Origin: Porphyrobacter sp.
GTDB lineage: Bacteria > Pseudomonadota > Alphaproteobacteria > Sphingomonadales > Sphingomonadaceae
Length of the DNA stretch: 11,505 bases
Assembly (NCBI GenBank): GCA_021732945.1
Contig: JAKFWB010000514.1
Location: 1-11,505, forward strand
Direction of reading: 5' to 3'
Of this stretch, positions 1-6,741 are shown piece by piece. The position numbers and the translations under genes were made by a program. The notes under the pieces are model-generated. The model saw nothing but the letters and a program-made list of their open reading frames with translations. It had not been told where the DNA came from and ran no database searches. The first letter of the stretch is position 1, and each line of letters opens with the position of its first letter.

Positions 1-70
1 CATCAGCGGTCGAAAAGGCGATGACCTTGTCGAGAATGGCTTTGGCCTGCGCTTCTGTAAGAATGCTCAT
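1..70 (-). CDS. TldE/PmbA-like metalloprotease-family protein, N-terminal fragment
   Basis: Only the first 23 codons are in the window; the gene runs off the left edge. The visible residues begin MSILTEAQAKAILDKVIAF and resemble the N-terminal helix of TldD/PmbA-family proteins. The start is supported by an AGGAG site (79-83) 8 nt upstream of the ATG. It begins 22 bp after the stop of the upstream tldD-like gene on the same strand, so the two are probably one operon, as expected for a TldD/TldE heterodimer in which TldE is the non-catalytic partner. No Tat signal is visible at this N-terminus, unlike its neighbour. The family call rests on a short fragment plus context. Confidence 0.7.
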   Translation of the reverse strand, partial: MSILTEAQAKAILDKVIAFSTAD

Positions 71-92
71 ATCTGCTTCTCCTGCGCGAGGC

Positions 93-1727
93 TCAGCCCA
101 GTGACCGGGCGGTGTTGATGACGTTGATGCCGTCGAAGCGGGTGGTCGACGAACCGTGGCTGACCGCCGAAATCTGGCTGGGCTGCCCCTTGCCGTCGAA
201 GAACGAACCGAACATGCGGTAATCGCTTTCGTCGCAGATTGCCGAACACGCGCCCCAGAATTCGGGCGTGCGCATCTGGTAGGCGACATCTTCGATCATC
301 GGGCCAAGCTGGCCATTCTTGATCTCGTAGAACACCGTCCCGCCAAACTGCGCATTGTAGCGCTGCTGATCGATCGAGAATGATCCGCGCCCCGCAATGT
401 AGATCCCGTTATCCACCCCGGCGATCATGTCGGCGGTGCTCAGCTTGGTCTTGCCGGGAGCCAGCGAGATATTGGCCATGCGCTGGAACTGGACGTTCGA
501 CCAGCTATCGGCATAGCAGCAGCCATCCGATGCATCCTTGCCGACAATATGCGCCTGATCGCGGATGGTCTGGTAATCGACCAGAATGCCGTCCTTGACC
601 AAATCCCAACGCTTGGTCTCAACGCCTTCATCATCATAACCGACCGCGCCGAGCGAGCCGACCTGCGTCTTGTCGGCAAACAGGTTCACGATTTCGCTGC
701 CATATTTGAAGGCCGCGTCACGCTTGTCGAGGGTGGCAAAGCTGGTTCCGGCGAAATTGGCTTCATAGCCAAGCACGCGGTCAAGTTCGAGCGGGTGGCC
801 AACCGATTCGTGGATCGTCAGGCCGAGGTGGTTCGGATCAAGCACCAGATCATATTTGCCCGGCTTGACCGAAGGCGCTTTAAGTTTTGCCTGCGCATCA
901 TTGGCCGCGGCAATCGCGTCTTCCTTCATGTCATAGGACTTGCCGTAAGTGGTCAGGCCGTTGGACAGAACGAACTTATCCGCGCTCTTCCCGTCCATGT
1001 ACTCCCACCCAAGACCCATCGGCGCAGACAGGCCTTCGCGTGAGCGGAATTTGCCGGTTGACTGGTCAACGGCAGTCACCGTCAGCGGGGCCCAGATGCG
1101 GTGGACGTCCTGATCAATGTAGGACCCATCGGTGGATGCGAAATATTTCTGCTCGTTGACGAGGAACAGCAGCGAATTGACGAAGCTGGCCCCGGCGCCA
1201 AGCGCGGCATCGTTGACCGCCATCAGGAGATCAACCTTGTCCGCGATCGGCACGTCCATCGCGTTCTTGCGGATCGGCGTGCGCCAGCTGACTTCGCCAA
1301 CCCCCGGCGTGGGCGCCAGCTGGACCGGCGCGGTCTGGATACGGGCATTGGCCTTGGCGATCGCGGTCGCCTGGCGCGCAGCATCGGCAACGGCGTCTTC
1401 CGTCATGACACTGGTCGCGGCAAAGCCCCATGATCCGTCGGCGATCACACGCACGCCGGTTCCGGTGCTTTCGGTGTTGACGATATTTTCGACATTGCGT
1501 TCGCGGGTGATGACGAACTGGCGCAGGTAACGCCCGACCCGCACGTCGCAATAGCTGGCCCCGGCGGCGGTCGCGGCGGACAGCGCTGCATCAGCGAGGC
1601 GCTTTTTAACCGCCAGCTCGATTCCGTCCTGCAACTGGCTCGCGGCAATCGCCTTGCCGAATATGGACGGTGACAGCGCGGCACCTGTGAAAAAGGTGCT
1701 GAGCGCCAAGAAATCCCTTCGGTCCAT
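93..1727 (-). CDS. tldD: Tat-exported TldD-family zinc metalloprotease
   Basis: Predicted 544-residue TldD-type peptidase. TldD/TldE proteases are known to trim peptides such as microcin precursors and the CcdA antitoxin. The sequence shows the metal-binding HExxxH motif (HESVGH, residues 306-311), and a C-terminal region with CSAIC (494-498) that may supply the third, Cys, ligand expected for the family. The N-terminus MDRRDFLALS is a twin-arginine signal (R3, R4) followed by a hydrophobic stretch, so export of the folded enzyme across the inner membrane is inferred; classical E. coli TldD is cytoplasmic. The ATG at 1727 is preferred because a GGGGAG site lies about 7 nt upstream and the Tat motif follows at once. 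An in-frame ATG at 1808 would bury the signal 27 residues inside. It is followed by a tldE-like gene, and no target peptide gene is visible nearby. Confidence 0.88.
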   Translation of the reverse strand: MDRRDFLALSTFFTGAALSPSIFGKAIAASQLQDGIELAVKKRLADAALSAATAAGASYCDVRVGRYLRQFVITRERNVENIVNTESTGTGVRVIADGSWGFAATSVMTEDAVADAARQATAIAKANARIQTAPVQLAPTPGVGEVSWRTPIRKNAMDVPIADKVDLLMAVNDAALGAGASFVNSLLFLVNEQKYFASTDGSYIDQDVHRIWAPLTVTAVDQSTGKFRSREGLSAPMGLGWEYMDGKSADKFVLSNGLTTYGKSYDMKEDAIAAANDAQAKLKAPSVKPGKYDLVLDPNHLGLTIHESVGHPLELDRVLGYEANFAGTSFATLDKRDAAFKYGSEIVNLFADKTQVGSLGAVGYDDEGVETKRWDLVKDGILVDYQTIRDQAHIVGKDASDGCCYADSWSNVQFQRMANISLAPGKTKLSTADMIAGVDNGIYIAGRGSFSIDQQRYNAQFGGTVFYEIKNGQLGPMIEDVAYQMRTPEFWGACSAICDESDYRMFGSFFDGKGQPSQISAVSHGSSTTRFDGINVINTARSLG

Positions 1728-2043
1728 GGTAATTCTCCCCAAGCCGTCCAGTCGCATCCTTCGGGGAATCCAAAGGCCCGCTGGCACATGCTCTGCAACA
1801 GGCGACATAGCTGCCCAAAGTCTGCCCGATGGTCAAACTGCCATATCGGGGCGTTCGGAATCCCCCCGTGCGGCATCCATGTCACCCTGTTGTCGTTTGG
1901 CTAGCAACCCTTCCCCCGCAACAGGCCCGGCACACGACGAAGCGCAGGACTTTATCGACGAACAGGTGATCGGGCGGCTTTGATCAGCACTGGCTTATCG
2001 AAGGCCCGACCGCATCGTCATGCGCCGTGCAGTCCTGCTGCAT
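1728..2043. other. 316-bp intergenic region, tldD upstream / nrtR downstream
   Basis: Both flanking genes lie on the minus strand, so this stretch should hold the nrtR 3' end and the tldD promoter and leader. The only element I can support is the GGGGAG ribosome-binding site just upstream of 1727. A TTGACC hexamer (minus strand, near 1830-1836) lacks a well-spaced -10 box. I see no convincing nrtR terminator and no gene. Short open frames here lack ribosome-binding sites and recognisable protein character. Confidence 0.5.
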
Positions 2044-2709
2044 CTAATCAGCGCGCCAATCAGCAACATGGGCGCTCTTTCGATAGAGCTCTGCGGGTCT
2101 GAACGGCGTATCGCTTTCGCGTTGCCCGGTGGGTTCGATCCAATTGGTGCCCAGCATTCTGCGGCGGAAGGCGGGCTTGTTAATTTTGGTTCCGCTGATC
2201 GCTTCATGGACCGCCTGCAAGTCGCGCAAGGTGAACAGTTCGGGCAGCAGCGCGAAGGCAATCGGGCTGTAGTCGAGCTTTCCCTTTAGCCGCCCATGCG
2301 CGGCTGCAATGATGGCCGCGTGGTCGAAGGCGAGCGGCTCTCCCAGGTTACTGACCGTTGTCAGGCGCAAGTCCGGCCGGGACAATACCGCCTCAGCCAA
2401 AACGGCGTGCGGAAACAGGGCGAAATAGGCGACGCTGACTATGCGCATGCGGGGATCGCGCTGAGGATCGCCAAAGGTAAACAGCTGTTCCAACCAGGCG
2501 CTGTCGCCTCCAGCAAGCCCCGCCTTGTCGGTCAGTACCCGCCGTGCGGCATCGTCTAGCCCTTCGTCCACGCCAACAAAGCCGCCGGGTAGCGCAGAAT
2601 ATCCGGTAAAGGGCTCCTCCGCCCGGCGCTGCATCAGGGCCGACAGCGCGCCATCGGCAATGGTCATCAACACCAGATCGACAGTGACGGCAAAGGGTGG
2701 GTGGCTCAT
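2044..2709 (-). CDS. nrtR: NrtR-type Nudix-related transcriptional regulator of NAD metabolism
   Basis: Predicted 221-residue NrtR regulator. Residues about 6-130 form a Nudix fold and residues about 145-212 a winged-helix domain typical of NrtR. The Nudix signature at 42-65 is degenerate: the first Glu (E49) and an Arg (R57) are kept, but the REUxEE core reads RVLTDK, so the metal-binding glutamates are lost. NrtR proteins are known to sense ADP-ribose or related NAD metabolites rather than hydrolyse them, and to repress NAD biosynthesis genes. The gene is divergent from nadM-Nudix and nadV across 101 bp holding a nested palindrome, the expected autoregulatory arrangement. No Shine-Dalgarno precedes the ATG, and a TATAAG box (2719-2724, minus) lies only 9 bp upstream, so the mRNA may be leaderless. 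Repression versus activation cannot be told from sequence. Confidence 0.87.
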   Translation of the reverse strand: MSHPPFAVTVDLVLMTIADGALSALMQRRAEEPFTGYSALPGGFVGVDEGLDDAARRVLTDKAGLAGGDSAWLEQLFTFGDPQRDPRMRIVSVAYFALFPHAVLAEAVLSRPDLRLTTVSNLGEPLAFDHAAIIAAAHGRLKGKLDYSPIAFALLPELFTLRDLQAVHEAISGTKINKPAFRRRMLGTNWIEPTGQRESDTPFRPAELYRKSAHVADWRAD

Positions 2710-2718
2710 GCCGATCTA

Positions 2719-2756
2719 CTTATAGCTTGCATGCATATATGTCTATTGCATATAAG
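2719..2756. promoter_or_regulatory. Candidate NrtR operator: nested palindrome between nrtR and nadM
   Basis: A strikingly AT-rich block in a GC-rich background. CTTATA (2719-2724) and TATAAG (2751-2756) form an inverted repeat centred at 2737.5, and the 8-bp palindrome CATATATG (2734-2741) has exactly the same centre. A2731/T2744 also pair symmetrically, giving 22 of 38 positions in dyad symmetry. TGCATATA also recurs as a 15-bp-spaced direct repeat (2732 and 2747). The position between nrtR and its presumed targets makes NrtR the likely ligand; this is inferred, as I cannot compare it with the family's site collection. Confidence 0.6.
2727..2756 (+). promoter_or_regulatory. Candidate nadM-Nudix/nadV promoter
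   Basis: TTGCAT (2727-2732) and TATAAG (2751-2756) are separated by 18 bp, giving a good -10 and a partial -35 for the housekeeping sigma factor. Transcription would start near 2763. The same TATAAG sequence on the opposite strand (2719-2724) can serve nrtR, with TAGACA 15 bp upstream of it. Both boxes lie inside the dyad arms, so a bound regulator would block both promoters. Confidence 0.4.
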
Positions 2757-2762
2757 GCAGGT

Positions 2763-2785
2763 GCGAGTCGGGGAGTCCGGCTCGC
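2763..2785 (+). other. Stem-loop in the nadM-Nudix 5' leader
   Basis: GCGAGTCGG (2763-2771) pairs with CCGGCTCGC (2777-2785) as a 9-bp stem with one T-G wobble and a 5-nt GGAGT loop. With the predicted start near 2763 it would form at the very 5' end of the mRNA, which can protect transcripts or tune translation. There is no T-tract, so it is not a terminator. The nadM ribosome-binding site (2796-2802) stays free. Confidence 0.4.
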
Positions 2786-2810
2786 TTGATGATCTGAGGG
2801 AGCCTCGGAA

Positions 2811-3875
2811 ATGAGCAAGTTTGCATTTGGCGTCTTCATCGGACGCTTCCAGCCTTTGCATGTGGGGCACGAGCACGTCATCGCCCGGACGCTGGAACAG
2901 GTTGATCGGCTGATCGTGCTGGTGGGATCGGCCAATGTGGCCCGCGATCCGCGCAATCCCTTCACCTATGCTGAGCGCGAAGCCATGCTGCGGTCCGCCT
3001 TCCGGCACGAGGTGGCGCAAGGCCGCCTGATCATCGCTCCGCTTGACGATCACCTCTATTCCGACACCGCGTGGGTCACGCAGGTCCAGCGCATAGTGCG
3101 CGCGCTGGTGCTGGAATATGGCAATGGCCATGGCTTCCAGAACCACGGGATCAATGATTTCCGCGTGGCGCTGACAGGCTATGGCAAGGATGCATCGTCG
3201 TTCTATCTCAAGCTCTTCCCCGAATGGGAGAACCTTCAGGTCGAGAGCGCCTATGGCACCTTTTCGTCGAGCGATGTGCGCCAGCGTTACTTCCAGCGCA
3301 TCCCCGAAGTGCCGTCCACGATCCTGTCGGCCGGTGTTGCAGACTTCCTGCGCGAATTTGCTTTGGGGGAGGCGTTCAAAGGCCTGCTGGAAGAAGCCGA
3401 GTTCCTCGCCGCTTACCCTGCGCAGTGGGGCAAAGGGCCGTTCGTCACCGCCGATGCGGTTGTGATCCAATCGGGTCACATCCTGCTGGTTGAGCGTGGG
3501 CGCGCGCCGGGCAAGGGCTTGCTCGCGCTGCCCGGTGGGTTCGTCAATCCGGCCGAGCGCATCCGCGATGCCGCGATCCGCGAATTGCGGGAGGAAACTG
3601 CGATAAGCGATGGCAAGGGCCAGATCCCGCCCGCAATGCTCGCAAGCTTCATTGAGGACGCACGCACGCGGGTGTTCGATGCGCCGAGCCGTTCACTGCG
3701 GGGGCGGATCATCACCCATGCCTTCCTGTTCCGCCTGCCCGAACGCCGCAAGCTGTTCAGTGTGAAGGGCGGCGATGATGCTGCCCATGCGCAGTGGTAC
3801 CGTTTCGGCGATCTCAGCCCCGACATGCTGTTCGAGGACCACTGGGCCATCATCGAGGCCATGGCCGACCTGTAA
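2811..3875 (+). CDS. nadM: Bifunctional NMN adenylyltransferase / Nudix hydrolase (NadM-Nudix)
   Basis: Predicted 354-residue fusion enzyme, close to the usual length for NadM-Nudix proteins. The N-terminal nucleotidyltransferase domain (about 5-185) has GRFQPLHVGH (11-20) with the HxGH ATP-binding motif at 17-20, and an SSSDVR motif (152-157) equivalent to the ISSTxxR signature. It should join NMN and ATP to make NAD. The C-terminal Nudix domain (about 205-350) has a full signature from G243: E249, then RELREE at 257-262, with only the late Gly replaced by Ala (A264). Relatives hydrolyse ADP-ribose and similar products. GAGGGAG (2796-2802) sits 8 nt before the ATG. nadV follows 59 bp downstream in the same operon, and the divergent nrtR is the likely regulator. 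Confidence 0.92.
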   Translation: MSKFAFGVFIGRFQPLHVGHEHVIARTLEQVDRLIVLVGSANVARDPRNPFTYAEREAMLRSAFRHEVAQGRLIIAPLDDHLYSDTAWVTQVQRIVRALVLEYGNGHGFQNHGINDFRVALTGYGKDASSFYLKLFPEWENLQVESAYGTFSSSDVRQRYFQRIPEVPSTILSAGVADFLREFALGEAFKGLLEEAEFLAAYPAQWGKGPFVTADAVVIQSGHILLVERGRAPGKGLLALPGGFVNPAERIRDAAIRELREETAISDGKGQIPPAMLASFIEDARTRVFDAPSRSLRGRIITHAFLFRLPERRKLFSVKGGDDAAHAQWYRFGDLSPDMLFEDHWAIIEAMADL

Positions 3876-3890
3876 ACAAAGACCCGCCGC

Positions 3891-3905
3891 GCAGGGGAGC
3901 CCTGC
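3891..3905 (+). other. Small intercistronic hairpin between nadM-Nudix and nadV
   Basis: GCAGGG (3891-3896) pairs with CCCTGC (3900-3905) around a 3-nt loop, followed by ATTTG. It lies between the nadM stop and the nadV ribosome-binding site. It has too few T residues to be a firm terminator and may only lower read-through or mark an mRNA processing point. Confidence 0.3.
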
Positions 3906-3934
3906 ATTTGACGACTATGTGAGGAGTTCACATC

Positions 3935-5314
3935 ATGACCAATCTGCTTTTGGCCACCGACAGTTACAAACACAGCCACTTCCTGCAATACCCGCCCGAA
4001 ACCCGTGCAATAAGCGCCTATATCGAGGCACGGCCGAATGATTTTGCCGACGACGTGCTGTTCATGGGGTTGCAGCCCTTCCTGATCGACCGGCTCGCCC
4101 GCCCGATCACCCAGAACGATATCGACGAGGCCGCAGCGATCTGCACCGCCCACGGAGTGCCGTTCAACCGCGCGGGCTGGCAGATCATCCTTGACGAGCA
4201 CGGCGGGTTCCTACCCGTCGTCATCAGCGCCCTGCCTGAAGGCATGATCGTGCCGACCGGCGTGCCACTGGTGCAGGTCGAAACCACTGATCCGCGCCTG
4301 CCATGGCTGGCGACCTTCATCGAAACCGCACTGCTGCGCGCGATCTGGTATCCGACCACCGTCGCCACGCTCAGCCGCCAGTGCCGGTTGATCATCCGCG
4401 CCGGGCTGGAGACAACCAGCGAGGATGTGGAAGGCCAGCTGCCGTTCAAGCTGCACGATTTCGGCGCGCGCGGCACCAGCAGCGGCGAAAGCGCCGGGCT
4501 TGGCGGCATGGCGCACCTCGTCAACTTCATGGGCACCGACACCATGGAGGGGCTGATGGCTGCGCGCCGCTACTACGGCGCGGACATGGCCGGCTTCTCG
4601 ATCCCGGCGGCAGAGCACAGCACTATGACCAGCTGGGGCCGCGCGCGCGAAGAAGCGGCCTATGCCAATATGCTGGACGCCTTCGATGGCGAGGGCAAGC
4701 TCGTCGCCGTCGTCTCGGACAGCTATGACCTTGATGCCGCGCTGACCGGTATCTGGGGCGGGACCTTGCGCGACAAGGTGCTGGCCCGCAAAGGCACACT
4801 GGTGGTGCGGCCCGACAGCGGCGATCCGGTGGAAACCCCGGTGCGCGCGGTCAAGACTCGGTGGGAGGCCTTTGGCGGCACCGTGAATGCCAAGGGCTAC
4901 CGCGTGCTCGATCCGCATGTGCGCGTGATCCAGGGCGATGGCATGACGCCTGCAAGCATTGCCGAGCTGATCGCCCGGCTTATCGCGGAAGGCTTTGCCA
5001 TCGACAACATCGCCTTCGGCATGGGCGGCGGGCTGCTCCAGCAGGTCAATCGTGACACCCTGCGCTTTGCGATGAAGGCCAACGCGATGCGCGACGCGGG
5101 CGGCGTGTGGCACGACGTTGCCAAGGCTCCTGCCACCGATCCCGCCAAGGCCAGCAAGGCAGGGCGGCAGGCGGTGGTGCGTAAGGCGGGACGTCTGGTT
5201 GCCATTCAGATGGAGGACGTCGCCGATAGCGACAACCTGCTCCGCCCCGTTTGGCGCAATGGCAGCCTGCTCGTCCGCCACAGCTTTGACGATGTGCGTC
5301 TGCGCGCTGTCTGA
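3935..5314 (+). CDS. nadV: Nicotinamide phosphoribosyltransferase
   Basis: Predicted 459-residue NAMPT/NadV enzyme, which makes NMN from nicotinamide and PRPP in the one-step salvage route. Family landmarks are clear: DSYKHSH near the N-terminus (9-15), HDFGARGTSSGESA (174-187), GTDT with D202, AEHST with H228, VRPDSGDP (291-298) and FGMGGGLLQQ (361-370). By comparison with human NAMPT, H228 corresponds to the phosphorylated active-site His247, R292/D294 to Arg311/Asp313, and D202 to Asp219, which binds nicotinamide. All are present, so the enzyme should be active. GAGGAG (3921-3926) lies 8 nt before the ATG. It is the second gene of the NrtR-flanked operon: its product NMN is the substrate of the upstream NadM-Nudix enzyme. 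A strong hairpin follows the stop codon directly. Confidence 0.95.
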   Translation: MTNLLLATDSYKHSHFLQYPPETRAISAYIEARPNDFADDVLFMGLQPFLIDRLARPITQNDIDEAAAICTAHGVPFNRAGWQIILDEHGGFLPVVISALPEGMIVPTGVPLVQVETTDPRLPWLATFIETALLRAIWYPTTVATLSRQCRLIIRAGLETTSEDVEGQLPFKLHDFGARGTSSGESAGLGGMAHLVNFMGTDTMEGLMAARRYYGADMAGFSIPAAEHSTMTSWGRAREEAAYANMLDAFDGEGKLVAVVSDSYDLDAALTGIWGGTLRDKVLARKGTLVVRPDSGDPVETPVRAVKTRWEAFGGTVNAKGYRVLDPHVRVIQGDGMTPASIAELIARLIAEGFAIDNIAFGMGGGLLQQVNRDTLRFAMKANAMRDAGGVWHDVAKAPATDPAKASKAGRQAVVRKAGRLVAIQMEDVADSDNLLRPVWRNGSLLVRHSFDDVRLRAV

Positions 5315-5316
5315 CC

Positions 5317-5356
5317 GGGTGCCGGGGGCGCTGTTCGATGCGCTCCCGGCACCCCT
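5317..5356 (+). terminator. Strong hairpin terminator after nadV
   Basis: GGGTGCCGGG (5317-5326) pairs perfectly with CCCGGCACCC (5345-5354). Five further inner pairs (5327-5331 with 5340-5344, one G-T) give a 15-bp stem with an 8-nt loop. It begins 2 nt after the nadV stop. The following T-tract is only two bases, so it may work with Rho or mainly as an mRNA 3' end. It separates the NAD operon from the T6SS genes. Confidence 0.7.
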
Positions 5357-5394
5357 TGCACCCACGCCCACCAAGCACCGCGTCCAGTTAGCGG

Positions 5395-5423
5395 ATGACG
5401 CATAGCGAACCTCATGGTATTCT
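5395..5423 (+). promoter_or_regulatory. Possible promoter of the PAAR operon
   Basis: ATGACG (5395-5400) and TATTCT (5418-5423) are spaced 17 bp apart, each matching four of six consensus bases. They sit between the nadV terminator and the PAAR ribosome-binding site, where a promoter for the five-gene run is needed. The match is weak and based on position and spacing only. Confidence 0.25.
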
Positions 5424-5455
5424 TGATCGAATCCTTACTGGGTCTGGAGGTTTCA

Positions 5456-5866
5456 ATGGGGCAGCCATCCGCGCGGGTTACCGACATGCACGTCTGCCCT
5501 ATGGTCACTGGCGTCGTGCCCCATGTGGGCGGGCCGATCATTCCGCCCTGCCAAGTCAACGTGCTGGTCGGCTCATTGCCAGCCGCGCGCGTGACAGACA
5601 AATGCGTCTGTGTTGGCCCGATCGACATGATCGTCAAAGGTTCCGCCACGGTCATCATCGGCGGCATGCCTGCCGCCCGCATGGGCGATATGACCACCCA
5701 TGGCGGGGTGATCGTGACAGGGATGCCCACTGTCCTGATCGGTGATGCAGGCGGCGGCGGCGGCGGGGGAGGCAGCGCCATCGGCGCAGCCGGAGCCGTT
5801 CCTGCGGCTGACAAGCCCTGCCTCAAATCAGCAGCCGCCAGCGGCGCTCCGTTCGTGAGGGGCTGA
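5456..5866 (+). CDS. PAAR-domain protein, type VI secretion spike tip
   Basis: Predicted 136-residue PAAR protein. PAAR proteins cap the VgrG spike of the type VI secretion system and carry or recruit effectors. Two matching repeats, LPAARVTD (41-48) and MPAARMGD (71-78), mark the fold. H12, C14, H23, C32, C50, C52 and H82 are candidate zinc ligands. After the domain comes a run of eight glycines (99-106) and a short tail ending ASGAPFVRG. The ATG at 5456 is chosen because GGAGG (5446-5450) lies 5 nt upstream and the PAAR fold starts at once; an in-frame ATG at 5414 lacks such a site. DUF4123 and nuclease genes follow closely, so this is probably their delivery tip. There is no fused toxin domain. 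Confidence 0.88.
   Translation: MGQPSARVTDMHVCPMVTGVVPHVGGPIIPPCQVNVLVGSLPAARVTDKCVCVGPIDMIVKGSATVIIGGMPAARMGDMTTHGGVIVTGMPTVLIGDAGGGGGGGGSAIGAAGAVPAADKPCLKSAAASGAPFVRG
5750..5773 (+). repeat. Glycine-codon tract (GGC repeat) in the PAAR gene
   Basis: Five perfect GGC triplets followed by GGG, GGA and GGC encode eight glycines between the PAAR domain and the C-terminal tail. The tract probably acts as a flexible linker. Triplet slippage would alter its length without shifting the frame. Confidence 0.8.
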
Positions 5867-5874
5867 GCATCATC

Positions 5875-6741
5875 ATGACCAACACTGTCTGGGCCGATCT
5901 GTTCGCGGCCTTGCCATGGCAGCGCTTTGCCGTGATCGATGGGGCGCAGTTTGATGACCTGCCCGGCGATCTGGCCGCTGCCGGGGTGCGGGCGCGCGGG
6001 CTCTACCTTGAAGGGCCGGACCGCGCCGCCGTGGCGGCGGGCCCGTTTCTGGCTGCGGCCGAAACGGCGCACGTGCAGTCGGTCGTGTCAGCGCTGGCGG
6101 CGGCGCGCCCGGCGGCGGTGCTATGGTCGTGGCCGCAGGGCGAAGCCGCGCTCTACCGCCATCTGCGCGGTGTGACGATGATCGACATTCCGCGCGATGA
6201 ACCCTTGCCCGGCGCTCCGAGCGAATCGGTGTTGTTCCGGATGGCCGACCCACGGGCGCTTGCACTGGTGTTGCCCTCGCTGACACCGCCCCAACTCGCG
6301 CGCTTCATGGGTCCGGCGGGCCAGATCGGCCTGATTGATGGCCAAGGCACGCCGCGTCTGATCACCCGGCCCGATAACGTCGAATCTTCGCGCGGCAGGA
6401 TTACGCTCGGCCTTGATCAATACGACCGAATCCGTCAGCGGTTCGATGCGCAATTCCGTGCGCAGCTGGTGACCGAATTTGCGCCGCGCCTGCCGATGGA
6501 GCGCGCTGCGGCCGAGGCGCTGGTAAGCCGCGCGGTTGATCGTGCTGCGGCCTATGGCATGATTGATATTGATGACCGGCGCGATTTCGTCGCCTTCTAT
6601 CTCACCATCGGGCTGCGGCTGGATAATGACCCTGCCCTTGCCGCTGTCCGCGATGAACTGCACGATGCCAGCCACCCGCCCGAACTCCGCCTGTTCTACG
6701 CACGCCAGGAATGGGCGCAGTTGATGAAGCGGCGCGCCTGA
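5875..6741 (+). CDS. DUF4123-domain T6SS effector adaptor/chaperone
   Basis: Predicted 288-residue protein with an N-terminal DUF4123 domain (about 10-135). Its characteristic pieces are FAVIDGAQF (18-26), ARGLYLEGP, a GPFLA segment, and a later MADPRALALVLPSLTPPQL stretch. DUF4123 proteins (Tap/TEC) are known adaptors that load cargo effectors on VgrG or PAAR spikes and are not themselves secreted toxins. The remaining C-terminal half, with many Arg and Ala residues, is probably cargo-specific. It begins 8 bp after the PAAR stop; a GAGGGG site (5857-5862) overlaps the end of the PAAR gene. Its stop TGA overlaps the next gene's ATG by one base (6741), implying coupled translation with the effector it should escort. 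Confidence 0.82.
   Translation: MTNTVWADLFAALPWQRFAVIDGAQFDDLPGDLAAAGVRARGLYLEGPDRAAVAAGPFLAAAETAHVQSVVSALAAARPAAVLWSWPQGEAALYRHLRGVTMIDIPRDEPLPGAPSESVLFRMADPRALALVLPSLTPPQLARFMGPAGQIGLIDGQGTPRLITRPDNVESSRGRITLGLDQYDRIRQRFDAQFRAQLVTEFAPRLPMERAAAEALVSRAVDRAAAYGMIDIDDRRDFVAFYLTIGLRLDNDPALAAVRDELHDASHPPELRLFYARQEWAQLMKRRA

Noticed and set aside
1728..1808. Upstream in-frame ATG extending TldD by 27 residues
   Set aside because: The extension is arginine-rich, has no good ribosome-binding site and would bury the Tat motif.
1879..1983. Short plus-strand frame ending DEAQDFIDEQVIGRL
   Set aside because: The C-terminal part looks protein-like, but there is no ribosome-binding site and the N-terminal part is not credible.
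2706..3479. Minus-strand open frame of 257 codons opposite nadM-Nudix
   Set aside because: Antisense to clear NadM motifs and it would overlap the nrtR start and operator.
4211..5374. Minus-strand open frame of 387 codons opposite nadV
   Set aside because: Antisense to a fully conserved nadV; it also crosses the terminator hairpin. GC-rich codon bias explains the missing stops.
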